DNA of 64,000 bases from VRUE01 sp040508545 (GTDB lineage: Bacteria > Actinomycetota > Thermoleophilia > Solirubrobacterales > 70-9): the NCBI GenBank assembly GCA_040508545.1, contig JBEVMR010000098.1:1-64000 (forward strand), written 5' to 3'. Positions 17,013-25,984 of this stretch are shown piece by piece; within the stretch, counting starts at the first letter, position 1, and the number at the start of each line of letters is the position of its first letter. The position numbers and the translations under genes were made by a program. The notes beneath the pieces are model-generated. The model worked only from the letters and a program-made list of their open reading frames with translations, was not told the origin of the DNA and did not search any database.

Positions 17013-17996
17013 ATGCCCAGCGACGCTGCAATCGAAGCCAGCGGCCTCTGTAAGTCCTACGGAAAGGTCCGCGCCCTCGAAGGGGTGGATCTGCGCGCCC
17101 CCACCGGAACCGTGCTGGGCCTGCTGGGGCCCAACGGCGCCGGTAAGACGACCGCGGTCCGCATCCTCACCACGCTGCTGCAGGCCGACGGCGGCAGCGC
17201 CAGGGTCGCGGGCCTCGACGTTGCCCGCGACGCCGCGGAGCTGCGGGCGAAGATCGGCCTCGCCGGCCAGTACGCGGCGGTCGACGAAAACTTGACCGGG
17301 GCCGAGAACCTGGAGATGGTCGGCCGCCTCTACCACCTGCCGAAGGGCGAGCCGCGCGCTCGCGCCGCCCAGCTGCTGGAGCGCTTCGGCCTCAGCGAGG
17401 CCGCCGACCGCCTCGTCCGCACCTACTCGGGCGGGATGCGCCGCCGCCTCGACCTCGCCGCCGCGCTCGTCGCCCGCCCGCCCGTCCTCTTCCTCGACGA
17501 GCCGACGACCGGCCTCGACCCGCGCAGCCGCATCGACCTCTGGGAGATGATCGAAGACCGGGTGGCGAAAGGGACCACGGTCCTGCTCACCACGCAGTAC
17601 CTGGACGAGGCCGACCGGCTCGCCGATCGCATCGCCGTCATCGACCGCGGCCGGATGCTCGCCGAGGGCACCTCGGACGAGCTCAAGGACCGCTTCGGCG
17701 GCGAGCGCCTCGACCTTACCCTGGAGAACCGCGCCCAGGCCGACGCCGCGACCACCGCGCTCGAGCCGATCGTCTCCGGGCCGCCCAGCGACCTGCCGGG
17801 CGGCGCCCTCTGTTACCCGGTCGAGCAGCGCCAGGGCACGATCGCCGCCGCGGTGCGCAGGCTCGACGAGGCCGGGATCGCGATCGATGACGTGGCGATG
17901 CACCGCCCGACCCTCGACGACGTCTTCCTCGGCCTGACCGGGCGCGCCGCCAGCGAGGCCGAGGAAAACGGCGAGCCCGCCAGCGAGGTCAGGTGA
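17013..17996 (+). CDS. DrrA-like ABC exporter ATP-binding protein
   Basis: The 327-residue ATPase has Walker A GPNGAGKTT (about 44-52), signature YSGGMRRRLDLA (about 140), Walker B LFLDEPTTGLD, and an H-loop replaced by Gln in TTQYLDEAD, as in DrrA. The roughly 90-residue C-terminal extension is typical of the daunorubicin-resistance family. It powers export of lipophilic compounds or lipids with the permease that overlaps its stop codon by 4 bp. Substrate unknown. Confidence 0.93.
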   Translation: MPSDAAIEASGLCKSYGKVRALEGVDLRAPTGTVLGLLGPNGAGKTTAVRILTTLLQADGGSARVAGLDVARDAAELRAKIGLAGQYAAVDENLTGAENLEMVGRLYHLPKGEPRARAAQLLERFGLSEAADRLVRTYSGGMRRRLDLAAALVARPPVLFLDEPTTGLDPRSRIDLWEMIEDRVAKGTTVLLTTQYLDEADRLADRIAVIDRGRMLAEGTSDELKDRFGGERLDLTLENRAQADAATTALEPIVSGPPSDLPGGALCYPVEQRQGTIAAAVRRLDEAGIAIDDVAMHRPTLDDVFLGLTGRAASEAEENGEPASEVR

Positions 17997-18769
17997 CGAT
18001 GCGCTTCCGCGACAGCGTCTCCGACACGCTCGTGCTGGCCGGTCGCAGCTTCATGCGGATCCGCCGCGCGCCCGACCTGCTGGTCTCCTTCACCGTGCAG
18101 CCGATCATGTTCGTGCTGCTCTTCGTCTACGTCTTCGGCGGCGCGATCGAAACGCCCGGCTACTCCTACGTCGACTTCCTGATCCCCGGGATCGTCGTCC
18201 AGACGATGTCCTTCGGCGGCTTCGTCACCGCGCTCGGCCTCTCCGAGGACCTGAAGAAGGGGCTGATCGACCGCTTCCGCTCGCTGCCGATGTCGCGCGG
18301 CGCGGTGCTTGCTGGCCGCACCCTCGCCGACATCGGCACCAACGCCCTGTCGCTCGCGATCATGGTCATCGTCGGCCTCATCGCTGGCTTCTCCTTCGAC
18401 GCGCCCGCCGCGCAGATCGCCGCCGGCGTCGGCCTGATGCTGCTCTTCGGCTACGCCTTCTCGTGGGTCTTCGCCTTCGTCGGGCTGGTTTCGTCCTCGC
18501 CGGAGTCCTCGCAGGCGTTCGGCTTCATCATCATCTTCCCGCTCACCTTCATCTCCTCGGCCTTCGTCCCCGTCGACTCGATGCCGGCGGCGCTGCAGTC
18601 CTTCGCCGAAGTCAATCCCTTCACGGTCGTGGTCGACGCGATGCGCGCCCTCTGGCTAGGCGCCCCTGCCGGCAACTCGATCTGGGGGGCTGTCGCCTGG
18701 TCGGCCGGCATCGCCATCGTCTTCGCCGCCCTCTCGATCAACCGCTACAAACGCGCCGTCATCCGCTGA
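17993..18769 (+). CDS. DrrB-like ABC-2 type permease
   Basis: The 258-residue inner-membrane protein has six predicted membrane segments and the ABC-2 signature region (LPMSRGAVLAGRTLAD, then a conserved SSAFVPVDSMPAALQ loop before the last helices). It starts inside the ATPase gene (GTGA overlap), so the pair is one operon and probably forms an exporter. Substrate unknown. Confidence 0.92.
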   Translation: MTMRFRDSVSDTLVLAGRSFMRIRRAPDLLVSFTVQPIMFVLLFVYVFGGAIETPGYSYVDFLIPGIVVQTMSFGGFVTALGLSEDLKKGLIDRFRSLPMSRGAVLAGRTLADIGTNALSLAIMVIVGLIAGFSFDAPAAQIAAGVGLMLLFGYAFSWVFAFVGLVSSSPESSQAFGFIIIFPLTFISSAFVPVDSMPAALQSFAEVNPFTVVVDAMRALWLGAPAGNSIWGAVAWSAGIAIVFAALSINRYKRAVIR

Positions 18770-18871
18770 GCGGAAGCGTTTTCGCGCCTTCGGATCGGCG
18801 TCTGAGGCCGTTGCACTATTGGCACATTCTCCGCGCCATACGTGACAATTGTCTGAGTAAGGTAGGCGCAG

Positions 18872-19372
18872 ATGGCTGCGCTGAAGCAAAAGGGGGATTT
18901 GGCCGAGCTCAAGGTGGCCGCTGACCTGGCGAGTCGCGGCTGCTGCATCTCGATCCCCTACGGCGAGGACTGCGACTACGACCTGATTGCCGACAGGCAG
19001 GGTGTTCTCCATCGCGTGCAGGTCAAATACACGGAGTCAGACGGAGAGGTCATCGCGGTTCGCTGCATGTCGCATTCCCTGACCAACGGGAAGATTCGGC
19101 AGACCAAGCATTACACGGCTGAGCTCGTCGATTGGATTGCCGTCTATGACCGAACTTCGGAGTGCTGTTACTACGTCCCGGCGAGCGAGCTGGGATCCGG
19201 GAGAAGCTACCTGCACCTTCGCCTCGTTCCAGCCCGCAACGGTCAGCGCGTAGGCATCCGCAACGCGTGTGACTACGCAGACCCCGATCTTGCGCGAGAT
19301 CCGCGAGGAGTGGAGCCAGCGGGACTCGAACCCGCGGCCTCCGCCGTGCAAGGGCGGCGCTCTTCCAGCTGA
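18872..19372 (+). CDS. PD-(D/E)XK protein of the group I intron endonuclease type
   Basis: The frame codes for 166 residues. The nuclease core is clear: KGDLAELKVAADLASRG with the helix Glu at about 11, then YGEDCDYDLIAD with catalytic Asp, HRVQVKYT with the QVK signature, and late Tyr-rich strands (CCYYVPASEL). This matches the small PD-(D/E)XK family linked to group I introns. The fold seems complete near residue 143, and the last 20 or so residues are antisense to tRNA-Ala(TGC). No intron is seen in that tRNA. The gene is less GC-rich than its neighbours, which suggests acquisition. It may be a restriction-like or homing-related nuclease. Confidence 0.75.
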   Translation: MAALKQKGDLAELKVAADLASRGCCISIPYGEDCDYDLIADRQGVLHRVQVKYTESDGEVIAVRCMSHSLTNGKIRQTKHYTAELVDWIAVYDRTSECCYYVPASELGSGRSYLHLRLVPARNGQRVGIRNACDYADPDLARDPRGVEPAGLEPAASAVQGRRSSS

Positions 19373-19383
19373 GCTATGGCCCC
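19311..19383 (-). tRNA. tRNA-Ala (anticodon TGC)
   Basis: The 73-nt gene folds as follows. Acceptor GGGGCCA pairs with TGGCTCC, the D arm is GCTC/GAGC, the anticodon arm is CCGCC-CTTGCAC-GGCGG, and the T arm is GCGGG-TTCGAGT-CCCGC. The discriminator is A and CCA is not encoded. UGC reads most alanine codons. It overlaps the 3' end of the PD-(D/E)XK ORF on the opposite strand. Confidence 0.96.
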
Positions 19384-19426
19384 TCTGGTCGAATTGTAGG
19401 CGCGATACGGTGGCGCTATCGAAGCC

Positions 19427-20206
19427 ATGCTCACCCACATAGGCGGGCCCACCCTCCTGATCGAGGTCGGCGGCTGGCGGCTGCTGACCGATCCGACCTT
19501 CGATCCGGCTGGTGGCCGTTACAACTTCGGCTGGGGGACGGGCTCGCGCAAGCTCGCCGGCCCGGCGAGGAGCGCAGCCGACATCGGCTCCATCGACGCG
19601 GTGCTGCTCAGCCACGACCAGCACGAGGACAACCTCGACGCCGCCGGCCGCGAGCTGCTGCCCAGTGTCGGCACCGTGATCACGACCGTGCCGGGCGCGA
19701 AACGCCTCGGTGGCAACGCGCGGGGGCTCGAGCCCTGGGCGACGACCCGGCTCGAGGCCGAGGGGCGGCCGGCGATCGAGATCACCGCGACGCCCTGCCG
19801 CCACGGCCCGCCGCTCAGCAGGCCGCTGGTCGGCGACGTCATCGGCTTTGCCCTTGCCTGGGAGGGTCAGGAGCACGGGGTGCTCTGGATCTCCGGCGAC
19901 ACCGTGCTCTACGACGGCGTCCGCGAAGTCGCCGAGCGCCTCAGCGTCGGCACCGCCCTGCTGCACCTCGGCGGCGTCCGCTTCCCCACCACCGGTCCCA
20001 TCCACTACACGATGACCGCGAAGCAGGCGATCGAGCTGGTCGGCCTGCTGGAGCCCCGCGAGGCGATCCCGATCCACTACGAGGGCTGGAAGCACTTCCG
20101 CCAGGGCCGCGAGGCGATCGAGCGCGAGCTCGCTGGAGCGCCGGAGCAGGTTCGCGACCGCTTCCGCTGGCTGCCGATCGGTGAGCCCACCCAAGTCTCT
20201 GCCTGA
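19427..20206 (+). CDS. MBL-fold metal-dependent hydrolase (UlaG/RomA-like)
   Basis: The 259-residue protein has a metallo-beta-lactamase fold. GGPTLLIEVGGWRLLTDPTFD leads to LLSHDQHEDNLD, a variant of the HxHxD metal motif with Gln in place of a His. A later GDTVLYDG gives the bridging Asp, and IPIHYEGWKHF gives the C-terminal His. The family acts on lactones, phosphodiesters or phospholipid derivatives. The substrate here cannot be told. Cytoplasmic. It is followed by the ArsR operator. Confidence 0.85.
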   Translation: MLTHIGGPTLLIEVGGWRLLTDPTFDPAGGRYNFGWGTGSRKLAGPARSAADIGSIDAVLLSHDQHEDNLDAAGRELLPSVGTVITTVPGAKRLGGNARGLEPWATTRLEAEGRPAIEITATPCRHGPPLSRPLVGDVIGFALAWEGQEHGVLWISGDTVLYDGVREVAERLSVGTALLHLGGVRFPTTGPIHYTMTAKQAIELVGLLEPREAIPIHYEGWKHFRQGREAIERELAGAPEQVRDRFRWLPIGEPTQVSA

Positions 20207-20214
20207 CACCCGCT

Positions 20215-20238
20215 ATACTGAACCAGATGGTTCAGTAT
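20215..20238. promoter_or_regulatory. ArsR autoregulatory operator over the start codon
   Basis: ATACTGAACC - AGAT - GGTTCAGTAT has perfect 10-bp arms. The arsR ATG (20227) lies in its centre, so repressor binding would block both transcription and access to the start. Binding by ArsR is inference from position and symmetry. Confidence 0.65.
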
Positions 20239-20571
20239 CAACCGCAGCTCGACCAGACCCTCGGTGCCCTCGCCGACCCGACTCGCAGGCAGGTTCTCGA
20301 GCGGCTCGGCAGGGGCAGCGCCACCATCTCCGAGCTCGCGGAGCCGTTCGAGATGTCGTTGACGGGAATGAAGAAGCACGTTCGGGTACTGGAGGAGGCA
20401 GAGCTCGTGACGACCGAGAAGGTCGGCCGGGCGCGGCGCTGCAGCCTCGGCCCGAGACAGCTCGAGGACGTCACCGAGTGGATCGACGCGTACCGGCGCA
20501 CGCTGGAGGAACGCTTCGACCGCCTCGGCGAGCTCCTCGAAAACCGAAAGGAGATCGGCGATGACCGATGA
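20227..20571 (+). CDS. ArsR-family winged-helix regulator
   Basis: The 114-residue protein is of the ArsR/SmtB type without the metal-binding cysteine pair. The helix-turn-helix is ATISELAEPFEMSLTGMKKHVRVLEEAELV, followed by a GRARRCSLG wing. This is the subgroup usually paired with SRPBCC (AHSA1) genes, and indeed the next gene is one, overlapping by 11 bp. A strong palindrome covers its start codon. Confidence 0.92.
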   Translation: MVQYQPQLDQTLGALADPTRRQVLERLGRGSATISELAEPFEMSLTGMKKHVRVLEEAELVTTEKVGRARRCSLGPRQLEDVTEWIDAYRRTLEERFDRLGELLENRKEIGDDR

Positions 20572-21052
20572 CCAGCAGAGCACGACCAACACCTCGACCG
20601 TGACGACCCCGGCAGAGCGGGAGATCCATATCGAGCGGATCTTCGACGCGCCCCGCGAGCGGGTCTTCGCAGCCTTCACCGACCCCGAGCTGACCCCACA
20701 GTGGTGGGGGCCACGTGGCACGACCACGGTCGTCGTCGAGATGGACGTACGCCCCGGGGGGGTCTGGCGCTTCGTCAGCCAGGACTCCGATGGCAGCGAG
20801 GTCGGCTTCCGCGGCGTCTACCGCGAGGTCGTGCCACCCGAGCGGCTGGCGCAGACGTTCGAATTCGAGGGAATGCCCGGCCACGTCAGCCTGGAAACCG
20901 CGACCTTCGAGGATCTCGGCGACGGCCGCACCAAGGTAACGAGCGACGTCATCTTCTACACGAACGAGGAACGCGACGGCATGCTCTCCGCCGGCATGGA
21001 GAAGGGCATGAACGAATCGTTCGAGCGCCTCGACGAGCTGCTCGCCGCCTAG
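20561..21052 (+). CDS. SRPBCC (AHSA1-like) domain protein
   Basis: The 163-residue protein folds as a helix-grip START-like cavity. IERIFDAPRERVFAAFTDPE opens the domain, WWGPRGTT follows, and a C-terminal helix (GMEKGMNESFERLDELL) closes it. Such proteins bind hydrophobic ligands. It overlaps the ArsR gene, so both are co-regulated. Confidence 0.9.
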   Translation: MTDDQQSTTNTSTVTTPAEREIHIERIFDAPRERVFAAFTDPELTPQWWGPRGTTTVVVEMDVRPGGVWRFVSQDSDGSEVGFRGVYREVVPPERLAQTFEFEGMPGHVSLETATFEDLGDGRTKVTSDVIFYTNEERDGMLSAGMEKGMNESFERLDELLAA

Positions 21053-21089
21053 CGCCTAGCGCTCCGCCCGGCTGGCCCAAAATCCCGGG

Positions 21090-22058
21090 TCAGCCGGCGG
21101 CGGCGGCTCGCGGCAGGTTCTGGTCGGCGTGGTAGCTGGAGCGGACCAGCGGGCCCGAGGCGACCGACTCGAAGCCCATCGCGTAGGCCTCGCGCTCGAG
21201 CGCCGCGAACTCCTCCGGGTGCCAGTAGCGATCGACCGGCAGGTGGTTCTCGGTTGGGCGCAGGTACTGGCCGACGGTCAGCACCTGGACCTTGTGCTCG
21301 CGCAGCAGGCCGAAGGTCTCGACCATCTCCTCGAAGGACTCGCCCAGGCCCACCATCAGCCCCGACTTGGTCACGACCTCGGCGCCGCCCATCTCCTTCG
21401 CGATCTGCAGCACCCGCGCCGAGCGCAGGAACTTCGAGCCGCGCCGCGCCTTCGGGTAGAGCCGCGGAACCGTCTCGACGTTGTGGTTGAAGACGTCGGG
21501 CCGCTCATGGATCACCTTCGCCAGCGGCATCTCCTGACCGCGGAAGTCGGGCGTCAGCACCTCGACCTTGCAGCCCGGCGCCTGCATGCGGATCGAGCGG
21601 ATCGTGCCGACGAAGGCGCTCGCCCCGTAGTCGGGCAGGTCGTCGCGGTCGACCGAGGTGACGACGGCGTGGCGCAGACCCATCCGCTTCACCTGGTTGG
21701 CGACGCGCAGCGGCTCGAGCGGGTCGTTCCAGCTCGGCACCCCCGTCTTCACGTTGCAGAAGCCGCAGCGGCGGGTGCAGACGTCGCCGAGGATCATGAA
21801 GGTCGCCGTGCCGCGCTCCCAGCACTCGCCGACGTTGGGGCAGTTGGCCTCCTCGCAGACGGTGTGCAGGCCCTCGCCGCCGATCTCCGCCTTCAGCCGG
21901 CGGTAGGTCGGCCCGCCCGGCGCCGGCACCTTCAACCACGGCGGCTTGCGGGCGCGGCGGAAGGGGACGGCGCCCTCGCCGCTGGCAGCCGTGCCGCCGG
22001 GCTTGGCGCGCGAGCGGGTGACGTGGACGCGCTCGGCCTCTGCGATCGGTTCGCTCAT
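21090..22058 (-). CDS. lipA: Lipoyl synthase
   Basis: This 322-residue radical-SAM enzyme inserts two sulfurs into octanoyl groups on lipoyl domains. It has the auxiliary cluster CxxxxCxxxxxC (Cys68, 73, 79) and the radical-SAM CTRRCGFC (Cys94, 98, 101). It also has the C-terminal RSSYHAD motif whose Ser ligates the auxiliary cluster. Its start overlaps the lipB stop (ATGA). Its client, the E2 component of pyruvate dehydrogenase, is encoded 2.4 kb away. Confidence 0.97.
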   Translation of the reverse strand: MSEPIAEAERVHVTRSRAKPGGTAASGEGAVPFRRARKPPWLKVPAPGGPTYRRLKAEIGGEGLHTVCEEANCPNVGECWERGTATFMILGDVCTRRCGFCNVKTGVPSWNDPLEPLRVANQVKRMGLRHAVVTSVDRDDLPDYGASAFVGTIRSIRMQAPGCKVEVLTPDFRGQEMPLAKVIHERPDVFNHNVETVPRLYPKARRGSKFLRSARVLQIAKEMGGAEVVTKSGLMVGLGESFEEMVETFGLLREHKVQVLTVGQYLRPTENHLPVDRYWHPEEFAALEREAYAMGFESVASGPLVRSSYHADQNLPRAAAAG

Positions 22059-22789
22059 GAGACCCCGAGCCTAGCGCTGTCGAGTCCCAGGTCCGCCGGC
22101 GCTGTGGCGACGGCCGCGCGCTCGAAGATCTCGCCGTAGCGCGCCGCAACGGTGTCGGTGAAGGCGACGAGGTCCTGCTCGGCGCCCAGCTCGCGGCCGA
22201 GCGAGGTGACGCGGCAATTATCAATTCCGCAAGGGACGACCCACTCGAACGGCTGCAGGTCGTTGTTGACGTTGATCGCCAGCCCGTGGGTGGTGACGCC
22301 GCGGCTGACGTGGACGCCGATCGAGCCGATCTTGCGCGCGGCATCGGGGCCGGCTTCCGGACCCGGCGCCTCGCCCTCGGTCCAGACCCCGGTCAGGCCC
22401 TCGATCGTCTTCGCCGCGACACCGTGCTCGCCCAGCGCCTCGATCGCGACCCGCTCCAGCCGCCGCACGTACTCGTGGACGTCGTCGTCGTATGGCTTCA
22501 GCGAGACGATCGGGTAGGCGACCAGCTGCCCGGGCCCGTGGTAGGTGACGCGGCCGCCGCGATCGGTCTCGTGGACTTCGATCCCCTGCATCTCGTACCA
22601 CTCGCGCTGCATCGGCAGCTCCTCCTCGCTGGAGCGCCTGCCGCGGGTGTAGACGGGCGGGTGCTCGAGCAGCAGCAGCACGTCCGGGACCTCGCCCTCC
22701 TGGCGGGCGCCCTCGAGCCAGCGCTGGGCGACCAGCGCCTCCTCATAGGGGACGATCCCGCAGCGCACGACGAGGATTTCTTCGCTCAC
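22055..22789 (-). CDS. lipB: Lipoyl(octanoyl) transferase
   Basis: The 244-residue enzyme transfers octanoate from acyl-carrier protein to lipoyl domains. Conserved features include GGRVTYHGPGQLVAYPI, KIGSIGVHVSRGVTTHG with catalytic Lys153, and VPCGI with acyl-accepting Cys187. The open frame extends 68 codons further up, but similarity begins at the GTG at 22789. It is the first gene of the lipB-lipA operon. A roughly 15-residue Pro/Glu/Gly insert precedes the Lys. Confidence 0.95.
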   Translation of the reverse strand: MSEEILVVRCGIVPYEEALVAQRWLEGARQEGEVPDVLLLLEHPPVYTRGRRSSEEELPMQREWYEMQGIEVHETDRGGRVTYHGPGQLVAYPIVSLKPYDDDVHEYVRRLERVAIEALGEHGVAAKTIEGLTGVWTEGEAPGPEAGPDAARKIGSIGVHVSRGVTTHGLAINVNNDLQPFEWVVPCGIDNCRVTSLGRELGAEQDLVAFTDTVAARYGEIFERAAVATAPADLGLDSARLGVS

Positions 22790-22835
22790 TCTTGAAATCG
22801 TCGCATGCCGCGGTCCTATCCTTCGGCTTTCCCTT

Positions 22836-24440
22836 ATGGACCGGTCCTCACAGCTCCTCCGCCCCGACTGGCTTCCGGCCGTCGCGCTCAGCGCTGCGCT
22901 CGCCGCCGCGATGCTCGCCTGGAACCCGCCCGTCGGCGACCTCGCCGCCCAGGTCTTCCGCACCGAGCTGTTCCAGCGCGGTGGCCTCGGCATTTGGAAC
23001 GGCAGCTGGTACGGCGGCCACTACACGCTCACCTACAGCGTCCTCTTCCCGCCGCTGGCGTCTCTCTTCGGCCCGCGCTTGGTCGGGACCGTCGCGGTCG
23101 TCGCCTCCTCCTACTTCTTCGACCGCCTGGTCCGCGACCGCTGGGGAGAGGAGGCGCGCTGGGCCACCCTCTGGTTCGCCGCGGGGGTCGTGACGCTGCT
23201 GGCCGACGGCCAGCTCACCTTCGCTCTCGGCGTCGCTTTCGGGCTCGCCGCCCTACGCTGCCTGCAGCTGGGGCGGGCGCCGCTGGCGTTCGCTGCGGCC
23301 ACGGCCTGCGCCCTCTCCAGCCCCGTCGCCGCAGTCTTCCTCGCTGGTGTGCTGCTCGCCTCGGTGCGGCGCAGTGACGTGATCGCCGTCTGGGTCGCCG
23401 CCGTCGCGCTCGCCCTCACCCTGATCCCCAACCTGGTTTTCCCCGGCGCCGGCGAGTTCCCCTTCGCCTTCTCCTCCTACATCGCGATCCCGCTCTGGTG
23501 CGGCTCGGCGCTCTACATCACCCGTGGCCTCGGCGGCGAGGAGCGGCAGCTGCGCCGTGTCCTTTTCGCCTACCTGCTCGCGGCAACCTTGATCTTGCTC
23601 GTCCCGAACGCGGTGGGGGGCAACGCGGTGCGGCTCGGCGCCCTCTTCGGTGGCCCCGTGCTCGCCGCGGTGGTGCTGGCCCGCCGCCCCCGCGTCCCCG
23701 TCTCGTTCCTCGTCCTCTTCATGGCCGGCGGCCTCTACTGGCAGCTGACCGCCAGCGTCAGCCAGATCGCCCGCAGCGTCGGCGATCCCTCGACCACCTC
23801 GGAGTATTTCGCCCCCGTCGCCGGCTGGCTGCGCGACCACGGCGGCGACGCCGCTCGGATCGAGGTGCCGCCGACCGCGAACCACTGGGAGTCGGCCTAC
23901 CTGGCGCCCGACTTCGAACTGGCCCGTGGCTGGCTGCGCCAGCTGGACACGACGCGGGACGGCATCTTCTACCGCGACGAGGGCCGGCTCACCGACCGCG
24001 CCTATCGCGCCTGGCTGCACGACAACGCGATCCGCTACGTGGCCTTGCCCGACGCGCCGCTCGATTACTCCTCGGTCGCCGAGCGGCGCTTGATCCTGAG
24101 CGAGCCGCCCTACCTGGAGCCGCGCTGGAGCGACGAGCACTGGCGCGTCTACGAGGTGCGCAACCCGGCCCCGCTGGTGCAGTCGCTCGGCGTGGGCGCG
24201 GCAGCCGTCCGCTCGGTAGGCCACAACGGCTTCTCCCTAAACGTCACCCGTCCCGGCGAGTTCCTAGTCCGCTTCGCCTTCACGCCCTACTGGTCGATAG
24301 CCCGCGGCCAGGGCTGCCTGGTCCGGCACGGCGACTGGACGCTGGCGAGAGCTAGCCAGCCGGGAGTCTTCCGCGTTGCGGCCGACTTCTCGCTGCCGCG
24401 CGCCTGGAACGCAGTAACGGGCGCCAAGAAAACCTGTTGA
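22836..24440 (+). CDS. Large multi-pass membrane protein, GT-C-like, unknown function
   Basis: The 534-residue protein has about 9-11 hydrophobic segments across residues 15-320. A soluble C-terminal region of about 200 residues follows. An early exposed loop (GIWNGSWYGGHYTLTYS) and the overall layout resemble membrane glycosyltransferases of the GT-C group. No diagnostic DD/DE pair is certain. It is divergent from lipB. A palindromic terminator follows. I would treat it as a membrane protein of unknown function. Confidence 0.75.
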   Translation: MDRSSQLLRPDWLPAVALSAALAAAMLAWNPPVGDLAAQVFRTELFQRGGLGIWNGSWYGGHYTLTYSVLFPPLASLFGPRLVGTVAVVASSYFFDRLVRDRWGEEARWATLWFAAGVVTLLADGQLTFALGVAFGLAALRCLQLGRAPLAFAAATACALSSPVAAVFLAGVLLASVRRSDVIAVWVAAVALALTLIPNLVFPGAGEFPFAFSSYIAIPLWCGSALYITRGLGGEERQLRRVLFAYLLAATLILLVPNAVGGNAVRLGALFGGPVLAAVVLARRPRVPVSFLVLFMAGGLYWQLTASVSQIARSVGDPSTTSEYFAPVAGWLRDHGGDAARIEVPPTANHWESAYLAPDFELARGWLRQLDTTRDGIFYRDEGRLTDRAYRAWLHDNAIRYVALPDAPLDYSSVAERRLILSEPPYLEPRWSDEHWRVYEVRNPAPLVQSLGVGAAAVRSVGHNGFSLNVTRPGEFLVRFAFTPYWSIARGQGCLVRHGDWTLARASQPGVFRVAADFSLPRAWNAVTGAKKTC

Positions 24441-24451
24441 CGCTGTTCCGG

Positions 24452-24502
24452 GAGTGTGGTTGAGGTTTGAACCGCTATGCGACCCAACCCTCAACCACAC
24501 TC
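24452..24502. terminator. Bidirectional palindromic terminator, member of a dispersed repeat
   Basis: GAGTGTGGTTGAGG (24452-24465) pairs perfectly with 24489-24502. It lies between two convergent genes, so it can end both transcripts. Bases 24456-24478 recur exactly, inverted, at 32730-32752 in the 3' end of thiO. Confidence 0.65.
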
Positions 24503-24504
24503 GG

Positions 24505-25959
24505 TCAGAGGGCGAGGGAAAGCGGCTCTTCGAGTAGGGCTCTGACGCGCGCCAGGAACTCGGCCGCTGGAGCGCCGTAGAGGATGCGGTGGTCGCAGGC
24601 GAGGTCGACTTGCATCAGATGGGCGGTCGTGATCGCGCCGTCGCGGACGACCGGGCGCTCCTCGATCGCGCCGACGGCGAGGATCGCCGCCTGCGGTGGG
24701 TTGATCACGGCCGAGAAGCCGTCGATCCCGTACATCCCCAGGTTGGAGACGGTGAAGGTGGCGCCGGAGAGCTCGGGCGGGGTGATCTGGCCGTCGCGCA
24801 CTTTGGTCGCCAGCGCCCGCGACTCCTGGGCGATCTGCCGCAGCCCCTTGCGGTCGGAGTCGAAGACGGTGGGAACGATCAGTGCGTCCTCGGCGGCGAC
24901 CGCGACACCGACGTTGACCCGCGAGTAGAGCTCGAAACGTCCGTCGCGGTAGGCGCCGTTGGCGCGCGGGTGCTCGCGCAGCGCCAGCGCACACGCCTTG
25001 ACCACCATGTCGTTGAAGGAGGGGATGACGTCGCCCGGCATCGCCCTGGCCTTCACTTGCGCCCGCCCCGCGACCGCCTCGCTCATGTCGACCGTGGCCC
25101 GCAGGTAGAAGTGCGGCGCAGTCGCCTTCGACTCGGCCATGCGGCGAGCGATCACCTGTTGGGTCTTCGAGAGATCCTCGTAGGTGACCTGGCCCTTGGC
25201 GGTTTCGGCCGGGACGGCCGAGGGACCAGGCTCCTGGTCCACGGGTCCTGCCGCCGGCGAGGGGGTGTCCGACCGTGCGCTGGGTTCCTCGCCGGGCGGC
25301 GATGCGGCTCTCGCCGAGTCGGCGGGGCGAGGAACAGGATGCCGCGCCCGCTCGGACACCCCCTCCCCGACGTCACCCGCGGAAGACGCCCGCTCGACAT
25401 CCGCCTTGACGATGCGACCACCAGGCCCGGAGCCCTCAAGCTTGCTCAAGTCGAGTCCCTGCTCTTTCGCGAGTCGCTTAGCGAGCGGAGAAGCTTTCGG
25501 CCTGTGCCCGTCGCCGTCAGCTGGAGCTTCCTGTGGTGCGGCGGGAGCTGCCTCCTCGGCGGTCGAAGCCCCGGACTCAGACGCTTCTCCCGCGGGTGGC
25601 GCGGTAGGGGGGACCTCCCCTGAGGAAGCTTTAGCTACCGGAGGGGGAGGTGGGTCCCCTGCCGTGACAGGACCCGCGGGCCGGGACTCCTCGGTCCCTA
25701 GCTCGTCCTCAGCTGAAGCCCCCGAACCCTCGCCGATCCGAGCAATAGGCGTGCCGATGGGAACCGTCTCACCCTCCTCGACCAGGATCTCAGTCAGCGT
25801 CCCGGCGGTGTCGGACTCATAAGCCATGTTCGCCTTGTCGGTCTCGACTTCGACCAGCTCATCCCCGACCGCAATCTCATCCCCGACAGCTTTCAGCCAC
25901 TGGAGAACGGTCCCCTCCTCCATCGAGTCAGACAGTCGTGGCATGACGATGTCAGGCAT
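24505..25959 (-). CDS. pdhC: Pyruvate dehydrogenase E2 (dihydrolipoamide acetyltransferase)
   Basis: The 484-residue core enzyme carries acetyl groups from E1 to CoA. The N-terminal lipoyl domain (1-76) has the lipoyl-lysine in VETDKANM (Lys42). A long Ala/Pro/Ser/Glu-rich linker follows, then the E1/E3-binding segment (ASPLAKRLAKEQGLDLSKLEGSGPGGRI in pieces, about 185-215). A second linker leads to the C-terminal catalytic domain with DHRILYGAPAAEFL near the end. A GGGAGG ribosome-binding site just before the ATG sets the start. Last gene of the lpd-pdhABC run. Confidence 0.95.
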   Translation of the reverse strand: MPDIVMPRLSDSMEEGTVLQWLKAVGDEIAVGDELVEVETDKANMAYESDTAGTLTEILVEEGETVPIGTPIARIGEGSGASAEDELGTEESRPAGPVTAGDPPPPPVAKASSGEVPPTAPPAGEASESGASTAEEAAPAAPQEAPADGDGHRPKASPLAKRLAKEQGLDLSKLEGSGPGGRIVKADVERASSAGDVGEGVSERARHPVPRPADSARAASPPGEEPSARSDTPSPAAGPVDQEPGPSAVPAETAKGQVTYEDLSKTQQVIARRMAESKATAPHFYLRATVDMSEAVAGRAQVKARAMPGDVIPSFNDMVVKACALALREHPRANGAYRDGRFELYSRVNVGVAVAAEDALIVPTVFDSDRKGLRQIAQESRALATKVRDGQITPPELSGATFTVSNLGMYGIDGFSAVINPPQAAILAVGAIEERPVVRDGAITTAHLMQVDLACDHRILYGAPAAEFLARVRALLEEPLSLAL

Positions 25960-25984
25960 CGATTCCTCCCTGGACGTTGGGACG

